DNA of 43,312 nucleotides. Source: Candidatus Enterococcus courvalinii. Lineage in GTDB: Bacteria > Bacillota > Bacilli > Lactobacillales > Enterococcaceae. Below, piece by piece: positions 1 to 9,219 of the stretch. The position numbers were made by a program, and so were the translations under genes. The notes under the pieces are model-generated. The model had not been told where the DNA came from. It searched no databases and saw only the letters and a program-made list of their open reading frames with translations. Positions within the stretch are counted from its first letter, which is position 1. The number at the start of each line of letters is the position of its first letter. Location: NCBI RefSeq assembly GCF_017315945.1, contig NZ_JAFLWI010000020.1, forward strand, positions 1 through 43,312. The letters are read 5' to 3'.

Positions 1-25
1 GTAGGTTCAAATCCTGCTCCCGCAA
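1..25 (+). tRNA. 3' end of a tRNA, probably initiator tRNA-fMet (cut by window edge)
   Basis: Only the T arm and the 3' acceptor strand are present. The T stem GTAGG/CCTGC encloses TTCAAAT, followed by TCCCGCA and discriminator A. An A at position 72 would fit the unpaired 1-72 position of initiator tRNA, and an fMet-Asp order is common in Firmicute clusters. The anticodon lies outside the window, so the identity is inferred. Confidence 0.6.
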
Positions 26-45
26 TTAAAAATTTAAAAACTATT

Positions 46-121
46 GGTTCCGTGGTGTAGGGGTTAACATGCCTGCCTGTCACGCAGGAGATCGCGGGTT
101 CGATTCCCGTCGGAACCGCCA
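46..121 (+). tRNA. tRNA-Asp (GTC)
   Basis: A full cloverleaf is visible: acceptor stem GGTTCCG/CGGAACC, anticodon loop CTGTCAC with anticodon GTC, T loop TTCGATT and discriminator G. The next three bases are CCA, so the 3' terminus appears to be encoded, unlike the other complete tRNAs here. The next tRNA starts two bases later. Confidence 0.95.
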
Positions 122-122
122 C

Positions 123-193
123 GCGGGTGTAGTTTAGTGGTAAAACCACAGCCTTCCAAGCTGTTGTCGCGAGTTCGATTCTCGTCACCCGCT
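123..193 (+). tRNA. tRNA-Gly (TCC)
   Basis: 71-nt cloverleaf with acceptor stem GCGGGTG/CACCCGC, anticodon TCC in the loop CTTCCAA, T arm GCGAG-TTCGATT-CTCGT and discriminator T. It is part of the same tRNA cluster. Confidence 0.95.
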
Positions 194-210
194 TAGTTTT
201 AAATTTTTAT

Positions 211-284
<74 letters not shown>

Positions 285-296
285 TTATTTCTTACT

Positions 297-368
297 GGCC
301 CGTTGGTCAAGCGGTTAAGACACCGCCCTTTCACGGCGGTAACACGGGTTCGAATCCCGTACGGGTCA
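297..368 (+). tRNA. tRNA-Glu (TTC)
   Basis: 72-nt cloverleaf: acceptor stem GGCCCGT/ACGGGTC with a G-T pair, anticodon TTC in CTTTCAC, discriminator A. It is the last gene of the cluster and is followed directly by a terminator. Confidence 0.95.
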
Positions 369-370
369 TC

Positions 371-402
371 AAAAGATACTTTGTAAAAGTATCTTTTTTT
401 TC
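371..402 (+). terminator. Rho-independent terminator of the tRNA cluster
   Basis: Arms AAAAGATACTTT and AAAGTATCTTTT around a three-base loop, followed by a run of T. It lies 2 nt after tRNA-Glu. Confidence 0.85.
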
Positions 403-423
403 TTTTTTCGAAAGAATGATTTC

Positions 424-472
424 AAAAAAACTTAGCAGAGTTATCTTACAAGATAGCTGTGCTAAGTTTTTT
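424..472 (+). terminator. second terminator-like hairpin after the tRNA cluster
   Basis: Long hairpin with outer arms AAAAAACTTAGCA/TGCTAAGTTTTTT and inner arms TATCTT/AAGATA, ending in T residues. It is symmetric enough to work on both strands and insulates metK from tRNA transcription. Confidence 0.75.
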
Positions 473-575
473 ATTTATATATGTAGAAAAATGTTTTATT
501 GTTGAGCCATTCTGTATGTAATTATCATTTTTTGATGAAAAATTTTTGAAAAAGCGAGCTAAAATCTACTTTATC

Positions 576-584
576 TGCTATACT
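576..584 (+). promoter_or_regulatory. extended -10 promoter of metK
   Basis: TGC followed by TATACT (579-584) gives an extended -10. No convincing -35 sits at the proper distance. A start a few bases downstream would put the riboswitch at the very 5' end of the mRNA. Confidence 0.55.
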
Positions 585-590
585 GATTTC

Positions 591-656
591 GTTGCAAGTT
601 CCCGAGAGGATCCGTACGAACGGAGATGCCTTGTAACCGAATTTAACTAGGGGGAA
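591..656 (+). promoter_or_regulatory. SMK box (SAM-III) translational riboswitch upstream of metK
   Basis: The leader matches the lactobacillales SMK box. Two mutually exclusive pairings are visible. TTCCC (599-603) can pair with GGGAA (652-656), hiding the Shine-Dalgarno AGGGGG (649-654); this is the SAM-bound off state. GTTGCAAG (591-598) can pair with CTTGTAAC (630-637), freeing the Shine-Dalgarno. The small hairpin TCCG/CGGA (611-624) and the conserved GATGCCTTGTAACC block are present. The ATG follows at 662. Known family members bind S-adenosylmethionine and shut off translation of metK. Confidence 0.93.
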
Positions 657-661
657 TCACC

Positions 662-1855
662 ATGACAGAAAGACATTTATTTACCTCAGAATCCGTTTCT
701 GAAGGGCATCCGGATAAAGTTGCTGACCAAATCAGTGATGCAATTTTAGATGCAATTTTAGCACAAGATCCAATGGCACGTGTTGCTTGCGAAACATCCG
801 TAACAACCGGGTTAGTTTTAGTATTTGGAGAAATTTCGACCACTGCTTATGTAGATATTCAAAAAGTTGTACGAGAAACAATTAAAGAAATTGGTTATAC
901 TCGTGCAAAATTTGGCTTTGATGGAGATACCGTGGCCGTCTTAGCAGCGATTGATGAACAGTCACCAGATATTGCTCAAGGTGTAAATGAAGCGTTAGAA
1001 ATTCGTGAAGAAGATCAAAAAGATTTATTAGATGAAATTGGTGCAGGTGACCAAGGACTTATGTTTGGGTTTGCGGTTGATGAAACACCAGAATTGATGC
1101 CTTTACCAATTGCTTTAAGCCATCGTCTAGTTCGCCGTCTTGCAGAATTACGTAAATCAAATGAATTAACTTATTTACGTCCAGATGCTAAATCACAAGT
1201 TACCGTAGAGTACGGAGAAGATGGACAGCCTGAACGAGTTGACACAATCGTGATTTCGACGCAACATGATGATGCAGTAGATAACGAAACAATTCATAAA
1301 GATGTAATTGAAAAAGTTATTAAGGAAGTTATTCCAGCTGAGTTATTAGATGATAAGACTAAATACTATATCAATCCTACTGGTCGTTTTGTTATCGGGG
1401 GTCCTCAAGGGGATGCCGGTTTAACAGGAAGAAAAATCATCGTTGATACTTATGGTGGTTATGCTCGCCATGGTGGCGGTGCATTTTCTGGGAAAGATGC
1501 AACAAAAGTTGACCGTTCTGCAAGCTATGCTGCACGTTATATTGCAAAGAATATTGTTGCTGCTGGTTTTGCAAGAAAAGTTGAAGTTCAATTAGCTTAT
1601 GCGATTGGTGTTGCACAGCCTGTATCGATTTCAATCAATACTTTCGGTACAGGAACAGTATCAGAAGATGATTTAATTGCAGCAGTACGAGAAAACTTTG
1701 ACCTTCGTCCAGCTGGTATTATCGAGATGCTTGACCTGCGTCGTCCAATTTATAAACAAACAGCTGCCTATGGGCACTTTGGGCGTACGGATGTTGATTT
1801 ACCTTGGGAACGTACAGATAAAGTAGAAGCATTGAAAGCAACTTTAAGTAAGTAA
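662..1855 (+). CDS. metK: S-adenosylmethionine synthetase MetK
   Basis: Cytoplasmic methionine adenosyltransferase (EC 2.5.1.6), which makes S-adenosylmethionine from ATP and methionine. At 397 residues it has the usual family length. The ATP-binding GHPDK is at residues 15-19, [12 protein letters not shown] is near 118, and the glycine-rich stretch around [13 protein letters not shown] is intact, so the enzyme looks functional. The ATG at 662 is fixed by AGGGGG seven bases upstream, which is also the switching element of the SMK box, so its own product feeds back on translation. The gene is monocistronic between a promoter at 576-584 and a terminator at 1862-1905. Confidence 0.98.
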   Translation: MTERHLFTSESVSEGHPDKVADQISDAILDAILAQDPMARVACETSVTTGLVLVFGEISTTAYVDIQKVVRETIKEIGYTRAKFGFDGDTVAVLAAIDEQSPDIAQGVNEALEIREEDQKDLLDEIGAGDQGLMFGFAVDETPELMPLPIALSHRLVRRLAELRKSNELTYLRPDAKSQVTVEYGEDGQPERVDTIVISTQHDDAVDNETIHKDVIEKVIKEVIPAELLDDKTKYYINPTGRFVIGGPQGDAGLTGRKIIVDTYGGYARHGGGAFSGKDATKVDRSASYAARYIAKNIVAAGFARKVEVQLAYAIGVAQPVSISINTFGTGTVSEDDLIAAVRENFDLRPAGIIEMLDLRRPIYKQTAAYGHFGRTDVDLPWERTDKVEALKATLSK

Positions 1856-1861
1856 TAAAAA

Positions 1862-1905
1862 ATGCTGGAACGATTATCTTTAAGATAGTCGTTCTGCTTT
1901 TTTTT
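1862..1905 (+). terminator. terminator of metK
   Basis: Imperfect hairpin with arms around GAACGATTATCTT and AAGATAGTCGTTC, followed by a run of eight T. Confidence 0.85.
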
Positions 1906-1985
1906 ATGGTCTTATTCACTAAATTATCTGAGATTATTCTTGTTTAAATCGATTTTTTTGACAATTGAATATGGGGAGGAAAAAA

Positions 1986-3461
1986 ATGAAAAAAGAAACA
2001 AACGTAACGTTAGTAACAATAGGCGTATTTATTGCTACATTTATGACGGCGATTGAAGGAACGATTGTAACAACAGCAATGCCAACAATCGTTGGTTCAC
2101 TACATGGAATGGAAATAATGAACTGGGTATTTTCAATTTATTTATTAACAAATGCGATGTTGACACCAATTTATGGAAAATTAGCTGATAAAATTGGCCG
2201 AAAACCAATTTTTATTTTTGGTACGTTACTTTTTATTATTGGTTCTTTGTTCTGTGGGTTATCTCAAACAATGATTGGATTGATTGCAGCCCGTGCACTA
2301 CAAGGGATGGGTGCTGGAGCAATGATGCCTGTGGCTTTGACCATTATAGGTGATTTATATTCAATAGAAAAACGTGCAAAAGTATTAGGATTAAATAGTT
2401 CTGCATGGGGAATCGCTAGTGTGTTTGGTCCCCTGGCTGGTGGTTTTATTGTTGATACGATTAGCTGGCACTGGATTTTCTTCATCAATGTGCCAATTGG
2501 TATCGGACTGATGATATTGATTTGGATTTATTTAAATGAGCCAGCGATTGAACGTGAAGCAAAACCAATGGATATTTTGGGAAGTTTGAGCTTGATGGCA
2601 ACATTAGTTACATTATTACTTGGATTTCAATTATTAGGTGATCAAGGATTTACGACTTTTGTTATTAGTTTATTAATAGTTAGTGTTTTGCTCTTTTTCC
2701 TTTTTATTTGGGCAGAAAAACGTGCAAAAGATCCTGTTATTATGTTGGAATTATTTAAGAATCCATTGTTTGTGATTGTCAATTTAGCAGCAGCTTTAGC
2801 GAGTGGTTTTTTGATGGGAATTGATGTGTATATTCCAATGTGGATGCAAGGTGTTCTTGGACTGAATGCTGCGGTAGGTGGATTAGTTTTAGCACCACTT
2901 TCACTTGTTTGGATGGTAGGATCATTTTTAGCGAGTCGATGGATGTCACAAATGTCGACTCATTGGGTGTTACGAATTGGATTGTTGATTACAACTATTG
3001 GTGGAATGTGGTTATACTTGATGCCTTTTGCAAGCAATTTTTTATGGTTCTTTGCAATTTCAACGATTATCGGTGTCGGATTGGGAATCACGATGACTAC
3101 CTCAACTGTTAGCGCACAAAATAGCGTTCCACATGAGCAATTAGGCGTGGCAACTTCATTTAATACACTAGTGCGAACGATTGGTCAAACAGTGATGGTG
3201 GCAGTATTTGGGTTGCTAATGAATGCAGTTACTCAGAGAGAATTAGCAGCTAAACAACTAACTGATGATGCTGATATTATGAATAAATTAGTGAATCCAC
3301 AGACTGCCAAGCAAATTGATGCTACATTATTAGTTCCATTAAGAGAAATTTTATATGATGGATTACACAGTGTTTACTTTGCTGGTTTGCTTCTAGTCGT
3401 TCTTGCACTAGCTTTAACATTCTTTGTACGCATTAAAAGTGGTAAAATAATAGAAAGTTAA
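1986..3461 (+). CDS. 14-TM MFS drug efflux transporter, DHA2 (EmrB/QacA) family
   Basis: Proton-coupled multidrug exporter of the plasma membrane. The 491-residue protein is almost wholly hydrophobic, consistent with 14 helices. Family motifs are visible: the TM1 motif here reads AIEGTIVTTAMPTIVG, with Glu where Asp is usual. Motif A is GKLADKIGRKP, followed by ARALQGMGAGAMMP, and motif C is GPLAGGFIVD. I chose the ATG at 1986 because GGGGAGG (1973-1979) precedes it at good distance. An upstream in-frame TTG at 1965 would place this ribosome site inside the gene. The next gene begins 18 nt after the stop, so the two are probably co-transcribed. The substrate cannot be read from the sequence. 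Confidence 0.9.
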   Translation: MKKETNVTLVTIGVFIATFMTAIEGTIVTTAMPTIVGSLHGMEIMNWVFSIYLLTNAMLTPIYGKLADKIGRKPIFIFGTLLFIIGSLFCGLSQTMIGLIAARALQGMGAGAMMPVALTIIGDLYSIEKRAKVLGLNSSAWGIASVFGPLAGGFIVDTISWHWIFFINVPIGIGLMILIWIYLNEPAIEREAKPMDILGSLSLMATLVTLLLGFQLLGDQGFTTFVISLLIVSVLLFFLFIWAEKRAKDPVIMLELFKNPLFVIVNLAAALASGFLMGIDVYIPMWMQGVLGLNAAVGGLVLAPLSLVWMVGSFLASRWMSQMSTHWVLRIGLLITTIGGMWLYLMPFASNFLWFFAISTIIGVGLGITMTTSTVSAQNSVPHEQLGVATSFNTLVRTIGQTVMVAVFGLLMNAVTQRELAAKQLTDDADIMNKLVNPQTAKQIDATLLVPLREILYDGLHSVYFAGLLLVVLALALTFFVRIKSGKIIES

Positions 3462-3479
3462 AGAAGGTAGGCGAAAAAG

Positions 3480-4268
3480 TTGGCATTTATCCAAGCAAAT
3501 ATTTATTCCAATATATTAGAAATGGAAGTTAATCTAAATGTTATTCTTCCACAGAAAACGAATAAAGTAATTGGCACAAGCACACAACAAGAGATTACGG
3601 ACGTCCCAATGTTGTATTTATTACATGGGATGGGTGGTAACCATAGTGTCTGGGAGCGTCGATCATCTATTGAACGTTATGCCGCAGATTATGGTTTAGC
3701 TGTGATTATGCCGTCAACAGATTTAGGTTGGTATACAGATACGACATATGACATGAATTATTGGACATTTATTTCAGAAGAACTACCGGCTATTTGTCAC
3801 GAATTATTTCCACAATTGACAACAACAAGAGAGAAAACATATGCTGCCGGGTTATCGATGGGCGGCTATGGCGCATTAAAATTGGGTTTAGCTAAACCCG
3901 AAAATTTTGCAGCAGTGATTTCATTATCTGGAGCTGTTTCTGTTGGCAATCGCATGGATGATTTATTAAAGATTCGAAAGCAGTCTTTTTGGGAAGGGAT
4001 CTTTGGACCAGTAGATCAAATTGAAGGTTCAATAAATGATCCAAGATTTTTACTGGATAATCTAGTTGCTAGTGGTAAACAAGCACCACGAATCTTTTTG
4101 GCTTGTGGGGAATCTGATTTTTTATTTACTGCTAATCAGGAGATGGCTGAGGCAATCAAAGAAAATGGCTTAGCTGTTACATTTGAACATGGACCAGGTG
4201 AGCATAACTGGATTTTTTGGGATGAATGGATCCAACGTGCTTTCGGTTGGCTATTTGAAGGAGAATAA
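3480..4268 (+). CDS. tributyrin esterase / esterase D-family alpha/beta hydrolase
   Basis: Cytoplasmic carboxylesterase of the PF00756 family, which holds S-formylglutathione hydrolase and the lactic-acid-bacterial tributyrin esterase EstA. There is no signal peptide or membrane helix. The catalytic triad is visible: Ser126 in GLSMGGYGA, Asp213 in ESDFLF and His242 in EHNW. The oxyanion motif HGMGG is at 49-53. The 262-residue length is normal for the group. The start is TTG at 3480, downstream of AGAAGG at a somewhat long 12 nt; no better start exists before the conserved N-terminus. It probably forms an operon with the preceding efflux gene and ends at the bidirectional terminator. The natural ester substrate is unknown. 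Confidence 0.85.
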   Translation: MAFIQANIYSNILEMEVNLNVILPQKTNKVIGTSTQQEITDVPMLYLLHGMGGNHSVWERRSSIERYAADYGLAVIMPSTDLGWYTDTTYDMNYWTFISEELPAICHELFPQLTTTREKTYAAGLSMGGYGALKLGLAKPENFAAVISLSGAVSVGNRMDDLLKIRKQSFWEGIFGPVDQIEGSINDPRFLLDNLVASGKQAPRIFLACGESDFLFTANQEMAEAIKENGLAVTFEHGPGEHNWIFWDEWIQRAFGWLFEGE

Positions 4269-4269
4269 A

Positions 4270-4318
4270 AAAGTAAGTTAGCGATGTGATACCCTACATT
4301 GCTGACTTACTTTTTTTT
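4270..4318. terminator. bidirectional terminator between esterase and TetR genes
   Basis: Hairpin arms AAGTAAGTtAGC and GCTgACTTACTT with A-rich and T-rich flanks on both sides. It serves the two converging genes and overlaps the last bases of the tetR-type gene. Confidence 0.8.
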
Positions 4319-4970
4319 ATAAAGTTTTGCTATATTCAAGACCAGTTAGGTAAATGGTCACATTGTTGAGAAATTCTTGTTTATTATCGGCCGTACGATG
4401 AGCATGGATATCATCACTTAATCCAGTTAACTGATGTTCTTGGACATAAGTACGCATATATAAAACAGATTCTTTTAATAGCTCATTACCATTCATTATT
4501 TCATATCGTAGTTTTTGTTCTTGTTGATAGTCCATTAATTGACCAATTAACAAATTATGCAAAGCTGTGATTGCTTGGTGGCTTTGTTGTAATGAAAAGT
4601 TTTGATTGATGAGCAATTGAATCATCGTTTCTAAATGCTCCAGTCGACTAGGAAATGCTGGAACAGTATGAATTTCGATTTCAGCAGCACAAGGAAACTG
4701 AGAATAAAGATCATAATAGTTTTCCATAAATTGTAAAAGCTGTTGTTTCCATGGCATGCAGGTATTGGGAACGACTAACGTATCTTCAATTGTTTCGGCC
4801 ATTTTTTGTAAGAGTTGTTGTTTATTTTTGAAATACCAATAAAGTGCAGGTGCTTGAACGTCCATTTTTTTTGCTAGATTACGCATAGAAAGAGCAGATA
4901 GCTCTTTTTTTTCTGCTAAAATTGCAAAGGCATTTTGGATAATAATTTTTTGGGAAAGCTTAGGTTCCAT
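4317..4970 (-). CDS. TetR-family transcriptional repressor
   Basis: 217-residue DNA-binding regulator. The N-terminal helix-turn-helix lies at about residues 26-50, with LAKKMDVQAPALYWYFKNK typical of the TetR(B/D) subgroup. The rest is a helical ligand-sensing domain. It is transcribed divergently from the ABC exporter genes with 114 nt between the start codons. This is the classical arrangement of a local repressor of an efflux pump that is released when a pump substrate binds. The intergenic region holds an inverted repeat that fits an operator. Inferred target: the ABC exporter and itself. The ligand is unknown. Confidence 0.88.
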   Translation of the reverse strand: MEPKLSQKIIIQNAFAILAEKKELSALSMRNLAKKMDVQAPALYWYFKNKQQLLQKMAETIEDTLVVPNTCMPWKQQLLQFMENYYDLYSQFPCAAEIEIHTVPAFPSRLEHLETMIQLLINQNFSLQQSHQAITALHNLLIGQLMDYQQEQKLRYEIMNGNELLKESVLYMRTYVQEHQLTGLSDDIHAHRTADNKQEFLNNVTIYLTGLEYSKTL

Positions 4971-5000
4971 TTAATCGACCTCTTGTATTGCATTATTTTT

Positions 5001-5045
5001 TTAAACATGGTAAATTGTTATGCGGTCTTATTTTACAGTGTTAAA
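5001..5045. promoter_or_regulatory. divergent promoter region with candidate TetR operator
   Basis: TTAAACATGGTAAA (5001-5014) and TTTACAGTGTTAAA (5032-5045) are inverted copies matching at 11 of 14 positions, separated by 17 nt. A possible promoter for the ABC genes, TTGTTA (5015-5020), 18 nt, TGTTAA (5039-5044), lies between and over them, so a protein bound there would block it. Assignment to the TetR protein is inferred from position. Confidence 0.5.
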
Positions 5046-5084
5046 GAGAGGCTGTCAATTTAACTAAAGGGGTGTAGATAACAC

Positions 5085-6797
5085 ATGAATCTAATTTTAA
5101 GACATGCGAAGAAGTATAAAATGGCTGTCTTTATTTCATTGGTTTCAGTAGGTATTATGGTTGCAGCTACGTTATGGCAACCAAAACTATTACAACAAGT
5201 ACTTGAAGCTATTATTACAGAAGATAACGATGAAATGAAAACAATTGGTGTCTATCTGATTGGTTTAGCTGTATTAGGTTTGCTTGCAGGCGTGACGAAT
5301 ACGATTTTTTCTGCCAGAGTAGCGCAAGGTGTAAGTGCGGATATTCGGGAAGAGGCGTTTCGAAAAATCCAAACATTTTCGTTTGGGAATATTGAACAGT
5401 TTTCTGCAGGAAACTTAGTTGTTCGTTTGACAAATGATATCACGCAAATTCAAAATTTAGTGATGATTTCTTTACAATCACTTTTCAGAATTCCATTTTT
5501 ATTTATTGGTGCATTTATTTTAGCGATGATGACAATGCCTCAATTGTGGTGGATCATTGTTGCATTGATTGTTGCAGTTGTCATCATTACCGGACTTTCT
5601 TTTACAAGAATGGGAAAACACTTTATGATCATTCAACAATTGATCGATAAAGTGAACAGCATTGCGAAGGAAAATCTCATGGGGATTCGTGTAGTTAAAT
5701 CTTTTGTACAGGAAAAGAACCAGCTAAAAACATTTACCAAAGTGAGCGATGAATTAACTGAACACAACATTATTGTAGGAACTTTATTTTCAGTCATGAT
5801 TCCTTCCTTTATGTTAGCAGCTAATTTAGCAGTGGTCGGTGCGATTTTCTTTGTGAGTGATTTGGCGAAAGATGACCCTACTTTAATTGGTGGGATTGCT
5901 TCATTTATGAATTATTTGATGCAAATTATGATGGCAATCATTATTGGCGGTATGATGATGATGATGACTTCAAGAGCTGCTGTTTCACTTAAACGAATCA
6001 AAGAAATCTTGGATACAGAACCTGATTTAACTTATCTGGATGTACCTGAACAAGAATTAACGGGTTCTGTAACGTTTGACCATGTGTCTTTCCGTTACCC
6101 TGGTGATGATGAAGATACCTTAAAAGATATCAGCTTTATGATTGAACCTGGAGAAATGATTGGGATTGTCGGGGCAACGGGGGCAGGTAAGTCAACGTTA
6201 GCACAGTTGATTCCAAGACTATTTGATCCAACAGAAGGAACAGTTGAAGTTGGTGGCGTTGATTTGAAAACGGTGAATGAGAAAAGTTTACGTAAAACAG
6301 TTTCCTTTGTTTTACAAAAAGCCATTCTCTTTTCTGGAACAATTGCCCAAAATTTGCGCCAAGGAAAAGAAGATGCAACAGAAAAAGATATGGAACGTGC
6401 ATCTAAAATTGCGCAAGCACAAGAATTTATCAGTAAATTAGCAGAGAGCTATGAAGCACCTGTTGAGGAGAGAAGTAGCAATTTTTCTGGGGGACAAAAG
6501 CAACGTTTATCTATTGCACGTGGCGTAATTGGTGATCCTAAAATTTTGATTTTGGATGACAGTACTAGTGCCTTGGATGCTCGTTCAGAAAAATTAGTTC
6601 GTGAAGCATTGAATCACGAATTGAAAGAAACGACGACAATCGTTATTGCACAAAAAATTGCCTCTGTAGTTAAGGCGAATCGTATTCTAGTATTAGATGA
6701 AGGTCGTTTAGTGGGGGAAGGTACACATGAAGAATTGGTTGCAACTAATCAAGTGTATCAAGAAATCTTTGAAACACAAAAAGGAATGGAGGAGTAA
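5085..6797 (+). CDS. heterodimeric ABC exporter, subunit 1 (degenerate ATP site half)
   Basis: Type IV ABC half-exporter: six membrane helices (about residues 1-310), then a nucleotide-binding domain. Walker [10 protein letters not shown] is at 364-371 and the signature SGGQ is canonical. After Walker B the catalytic Glu is replaced by Asp492 (ILILDD), and the H-loop His is Gln523 (IVIAQKI). These changes mark the half that supplies the inactive composite site in LmrCD/EfrCD/TM287-288-type heterodimers. The partner starts 3 nt after the stop. Family members extrude lipophilic drugs and dyes. The gene lies divergent from a TetR regulator that probably represses it. I do not assign a symbol, since several paralogous pairs exist in enterococci. 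Confidence 0.92.
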   Translation: MNLILRHAKKYKMAVFISLVSVGIMVAATLWQPKLLQQVLEAIITEDNDEMKTIGVYLIGLAVLGLLAGVTNTIFSARVAQGVSADIREEAFRKIQTFSFGNIEQFSAGNLVVRLTNDITQIQNLVMISLQSLFRIPFLFIGAFILAMMTMPQLWWIIVALIVAVVIITGLSFTRMGKHFMIIQQLIDKVNSIAKENLMGIRVVKSFVQEKNQLKTFTKVSDELTEHNIIVGTLFSVMIPSFMLAANLAVVGAIFFVSDLAKDDPTLIGGIASFMNYLMQIMMAIIIGGMMMMMTSRAAVSLKRIKEILDTEPDLTYLDVPEQELTGSVTFDHVSFRYPGDDEDTLKDISFMIEPGEMIGIVGATGAGKSTLAQLIPRLFDPTEGTVEVGGVDLKTVNEKSLRKTVSFVLQKAILFSGTIAQNLRQGKEDATEKDMERASKIAQAQEFISKLAESYEAPVEERSSNFSGGQKQRLSIARGVIGDPKILILDDSTSALDARSEKLVREALNHELKETTTIVIAQKIASVVKANRILVLDEGRLVGEGTHEELVATNQVYQEIFETQKGMEE

Positions 6798-6800
6798 TCA

Positions 6801-8570
6801 ATGACTGATTTAATTAAAGCAAGTAAATTTTTCTATCATTATTTGAAACGTTATAAATTCTCCTTTTTCTTTATCTTTGTGACAGTGATTATTGCTACTT
6901 ACTTACAAGTAAAGGCGCCACAATTTGTTGGGGAAGCTTTTCAGGAATTAGCAAATTATGTGACAGGATTAATGCAAGGCGTTGATGATAAGAGTAAATT
7001 CATTGATATTATTTGGAAATTGTTGATTTTCTATGTTTTAGCTAGTGCTGCAAACTTTATTTATAGTATTTTGTTTACGCAAGTAGTTGGAAAATCAACG
7101 AATAGAATGCGTATTGGTTTGTTTAATAAACTTGAAAAATTGACAATTCGCTTCTTTGATTCTCATCAAGATGGTGAAATCTTAAGCCGTTTTACAAGTG
7201 ATTTGGATAATATCCAAAATAGTTTGAACCAAGCACTGCTTCAAGTTATTACGAATGCGGTGTTGATGGTTGGGATTTTAATCATGATGTTTCGTCAAAA
7301 TGTGGAGTTGGCCTGGGCAACGATTGCTTCCACGCCAGTTGCCATCTTGATTGCTGTATTTATCATTCAAAAAGCGCGAAAATATGTCGATTTACAGCAA
7401 GATGAAGTTGGTAAGTTGAATGGTTATATGGATGAGAAAATCAGTGGACAACGAGTAATCATTACCAATGGCTTACAAGAAGAAACAATTGATGGTTTTC
7501 TGGAACATAACCAAACAGTCCGTAAAGCAACCTACAAAGGTCAAGTGTATTCCGGTTTACTATTTCCAATGATGCAAGGAATGTCATTGGTCAACACGGC
7601 AATCGTTATTTTCTTTGGTGGATGGTTAGCTTTGAATGGTGATTTGGAACGTTCTGTTGCATTAGGATTAGTCGTAACTTTTGTTCAATATTCACAACAA
7701 TATTATCAACCATTGATGCAAATTTCTTCTGGTTACAGCATGATCCAATTAGCAATTACTGGTGCGAGAAGATTAAATGAAATGTTTGATGAACCAGAAG
7801 AAGTTAAGCCAGTTGATGGGAAAGCATTTGACGGTGTGGAACAAGAATTAGCCTTAAAACACGTTGATTTTGGCTACAAACCTGATAATTTAGTTTTGAA
7901 AGATGTTTCGATTAAGGTGAACAAAGGCGAAATGGTAGCTCTAGTTGGCCCAACTGGTTCTGGTAAGACAACAATCATGAATTTGTTGAATCGTTTTTAT
8001 GACGTCAATGAAGGTGCTGTCATGATTGATGGTACAGACATTCGTGAGTTTGATTTAGATATGTTACGTAAACATGTAGGGATCGTGTTGCAGGAATCTG
8101 TATTATTTTCTGGAACGATTCGCGATAATATTACGTTTGGTAAACCAGAAGCAACAGATGAAGAAGTCGTCAATGCGGCGAAACAAGCCAACATTCATGA
8201 CTTTATCATGTCACTAGAAAAAGGATACGAAACGGAAGTCTCAGAAGAAAATAATTTGTTTAGTACGGGACAGAAACAATTGATTAGTATTGCACGGACG
8301 ATTATTACGGAACCAAGTTTGTTGATTTTGGATGAAGCAACAAGTAATGTTGATACGGTTACAGAAGCAAGAATCCAAAAAGCGATGGATGAAGCAATCA
8401 AAGGACGGACAAGTTTTGTTATCGCACATCGCCTCAAAACAATTTTGAATGCCGATCGCATTGTTGTTTTACGCGATGGGGTAGTAATTGAAGAAGGAAA
8501 CCACCATGAGTTACTAGCGGAAGATGGCTTCTATGCCGAACTTTACCATAATCAATTTGTATTTGAATAA
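6801..8570 (+). CDS. heterodimeric ABC exporter, subunit 2 (catalytic half)
   Basis: 589-residue half-exporter with a membrane domain to about residue 340 and a C-terminal ATPase. Walker A is GPTGSGKTT. Walker B ILDEATS carries the catalytic Glu, and the H-loop IAHRL is intact. The signature is deviant, FSTGQ at 487-491 instead of LSGGQ. This is the expected complement: its poor signature faces the degenerate Walker motifs of subunit 1, while its own catalytic residues pair with the canonical signature of subunit 1. The start ATG lies 3 nt after the upstream stop, with GGAG inside the end of that gene, which suggests coupled synthesis of equal amounts. The operon ends at a terminator at 8616-8656. 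Confidence 0.92.
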   Translation: MTDLIKASKFFYHYLKRYKFSFFFIFVTVIIATYLQVKAPQFVGEAFQELANYVTGLMQGVDDKSKFIDIIWKLLIFYVLASAANFIYSILFTQVVGKSTNRMRIGLFNKLEKLTIRFFDSHQDGEILSRFTSDLDNIQNSLNQALLQVITNAVLMVGILIMMFRQNVELAWATIASTPVAILIAVFIIQKARKYVDLQQDEVGKLNGYMDEKISGQRVIITNGLQEETIDGFLEHNQTVRKATYKGQVYSGLLFPMMQGMSLVNTAIVIFFGGWLALNGDLERSVALGLVVTFVQYSQQYYQPLMQISSGYSMIQLAITGARRLNEMFDEPEEVKPVDGKAFDGVEQELALKHVDFGYKPDNLVLKDVSIKVNKGEMVALVGPTGSGKTTIMNLLNRFYDVNEGAVMIDGTDIREFDLDMLRKHVGIVLQESVLFSGTIRDNITFGKPEATDEEVVNAAKQANIHDFIMSLEKGYETEVSEENNLFSTGQKQLISIARTIITEPSLLILDEATSNVDTVTEARIQKAMDEAIKGRTSFVIAHRLKTILNADRIVVLRDGVVIEEGNHHELLAEDGFYAELYHNQFVFE

Positions 8571-8615
8571 AAATTGGTGAAAGGCCGACTATTTTGACAA
8601 CGAGAGATTCTACAA

Positions 8616-8656
8616 AAAGAGAGTCCAGCTATTTTTAGCTGAACTCTCTTTTTTTC
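8616..8656 (+). terminator. terminator of the ABC exporter operon, overlapping the 3' end of mnmM
   Basis: Arms AAAGAGAGTCCAGCT and AGCTGAACTCTCTTT (one mismatch) around a T-rich loop, then a run of T. The downstream arm lies inside the last codons of the convergent minus-strand gene (from 8635), so this DNA serves both as terminator and as coding sequence. Confidence 0.8.
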
Positions 8657-9219
8657 TTCTTTTTCTCAATACAATAAAGGATGGGTGGCTGATTTTTTTG
8701 ATTGATAAATTGATAAGTTAAAACATTGTATTGTTCCTGTGGCAATTGTTGGCAAAATTCTTGAACCATATCCAGCTCATTTTCTCCACCTGCATGTCCG
8801 TAGTAAACAACTAAAATCAATCGACCTTTCGGAACTAGCCGTGCTAAGATTTCTTCCATTGCTTGCTTGGTTGTTTGTGGCAAAGTAATAATTTCTTTGT
8901 CGCTTTGTGGAAGATAACCCAAATTGAAAATTCCTGCTTTGATTGGTTGACCAATTGGAATGACTTGACCAAGCGTTTCATGTCCTTGTAAAAATAAAGT
9001 AGTGCGCTCTGTCAGATTCGTTTCTTTCAATTTTTCTTGGGTGGCATCCATTGCTTTTTGTTGGATGTCGAAGCTATAGACATGCCCTGTTTTACCAATC
9101 AGCTCAGCCATAAAAACAGTATCGTGACCATTTCCCATTGTAGCGTCAACCACTTGATCACCGGGTTGTAAGACTTCTTTTAATAAAGTATGGCTAAAAT
9201 GAAGTGCTGTTTGTAGCAT
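8635..9219 (-). CDS. mnmM: tRNA 5-aminomethyl-(2-thio)uridine methyltransferase MnmM (YtqB family)
   Basis: 194-residue class I SAM-dependent methyltransferase of the PF06962 family, long labelled putative rRNA methylase. Motif I, DATMGNGHDT, is at residues 25-34, and the acidic post-motif SFDIQ lies near 54. Work on B. subtilis YtqB showed that this family methylates nm5(s2)U34 of tRNA to mnm5(s2)U. The ATG directly abuts the TAG of the preceding mnmL-like gene (TAGATG), with AAGGAG inside that gene, so translation is coupled. Its 3' end overlaps the terminator of the convergent ABC operon. Function rests on family and on the conserved ytqA-ytqB pairing. Confidence 0.85.
   Translation of the reverse strand: MLQTALHFSHTLLKEVLQPGDQVVDATMGNGHDTVFMAELIGKTGHVYSFDIQQKAMDATQEKLKETNLTERTTLFLQGHETLGQVIPIGQPIKAGIFNLGYLPQSDKEIITLPQTTKQAMEEILARLVPKGRLILVVYYGHAGGENELDMVQEFCQQLPQEQYNVLTYQFINQKNQPPILYCIEKKKKKREFS

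Noticed and set aside
1958-1963. TTGACA as -35 of the efflux gene
   Set aside because: A -10 at the right distance would fall in the ribosome site and start codon of the gene, so it cannot drive it.
1965-1985. TTG start for the efflux transporter
   Set aside because: Its first codons include the GGGGAGG ribosome site of the ATG at 1986.
5085-8570. Naming the exporter EfrAB, EfrCD or LmrCD
   Set aside because: Several paralogous heterodimers exist in enterococci, and the sequence alone without alignment does not tell which.
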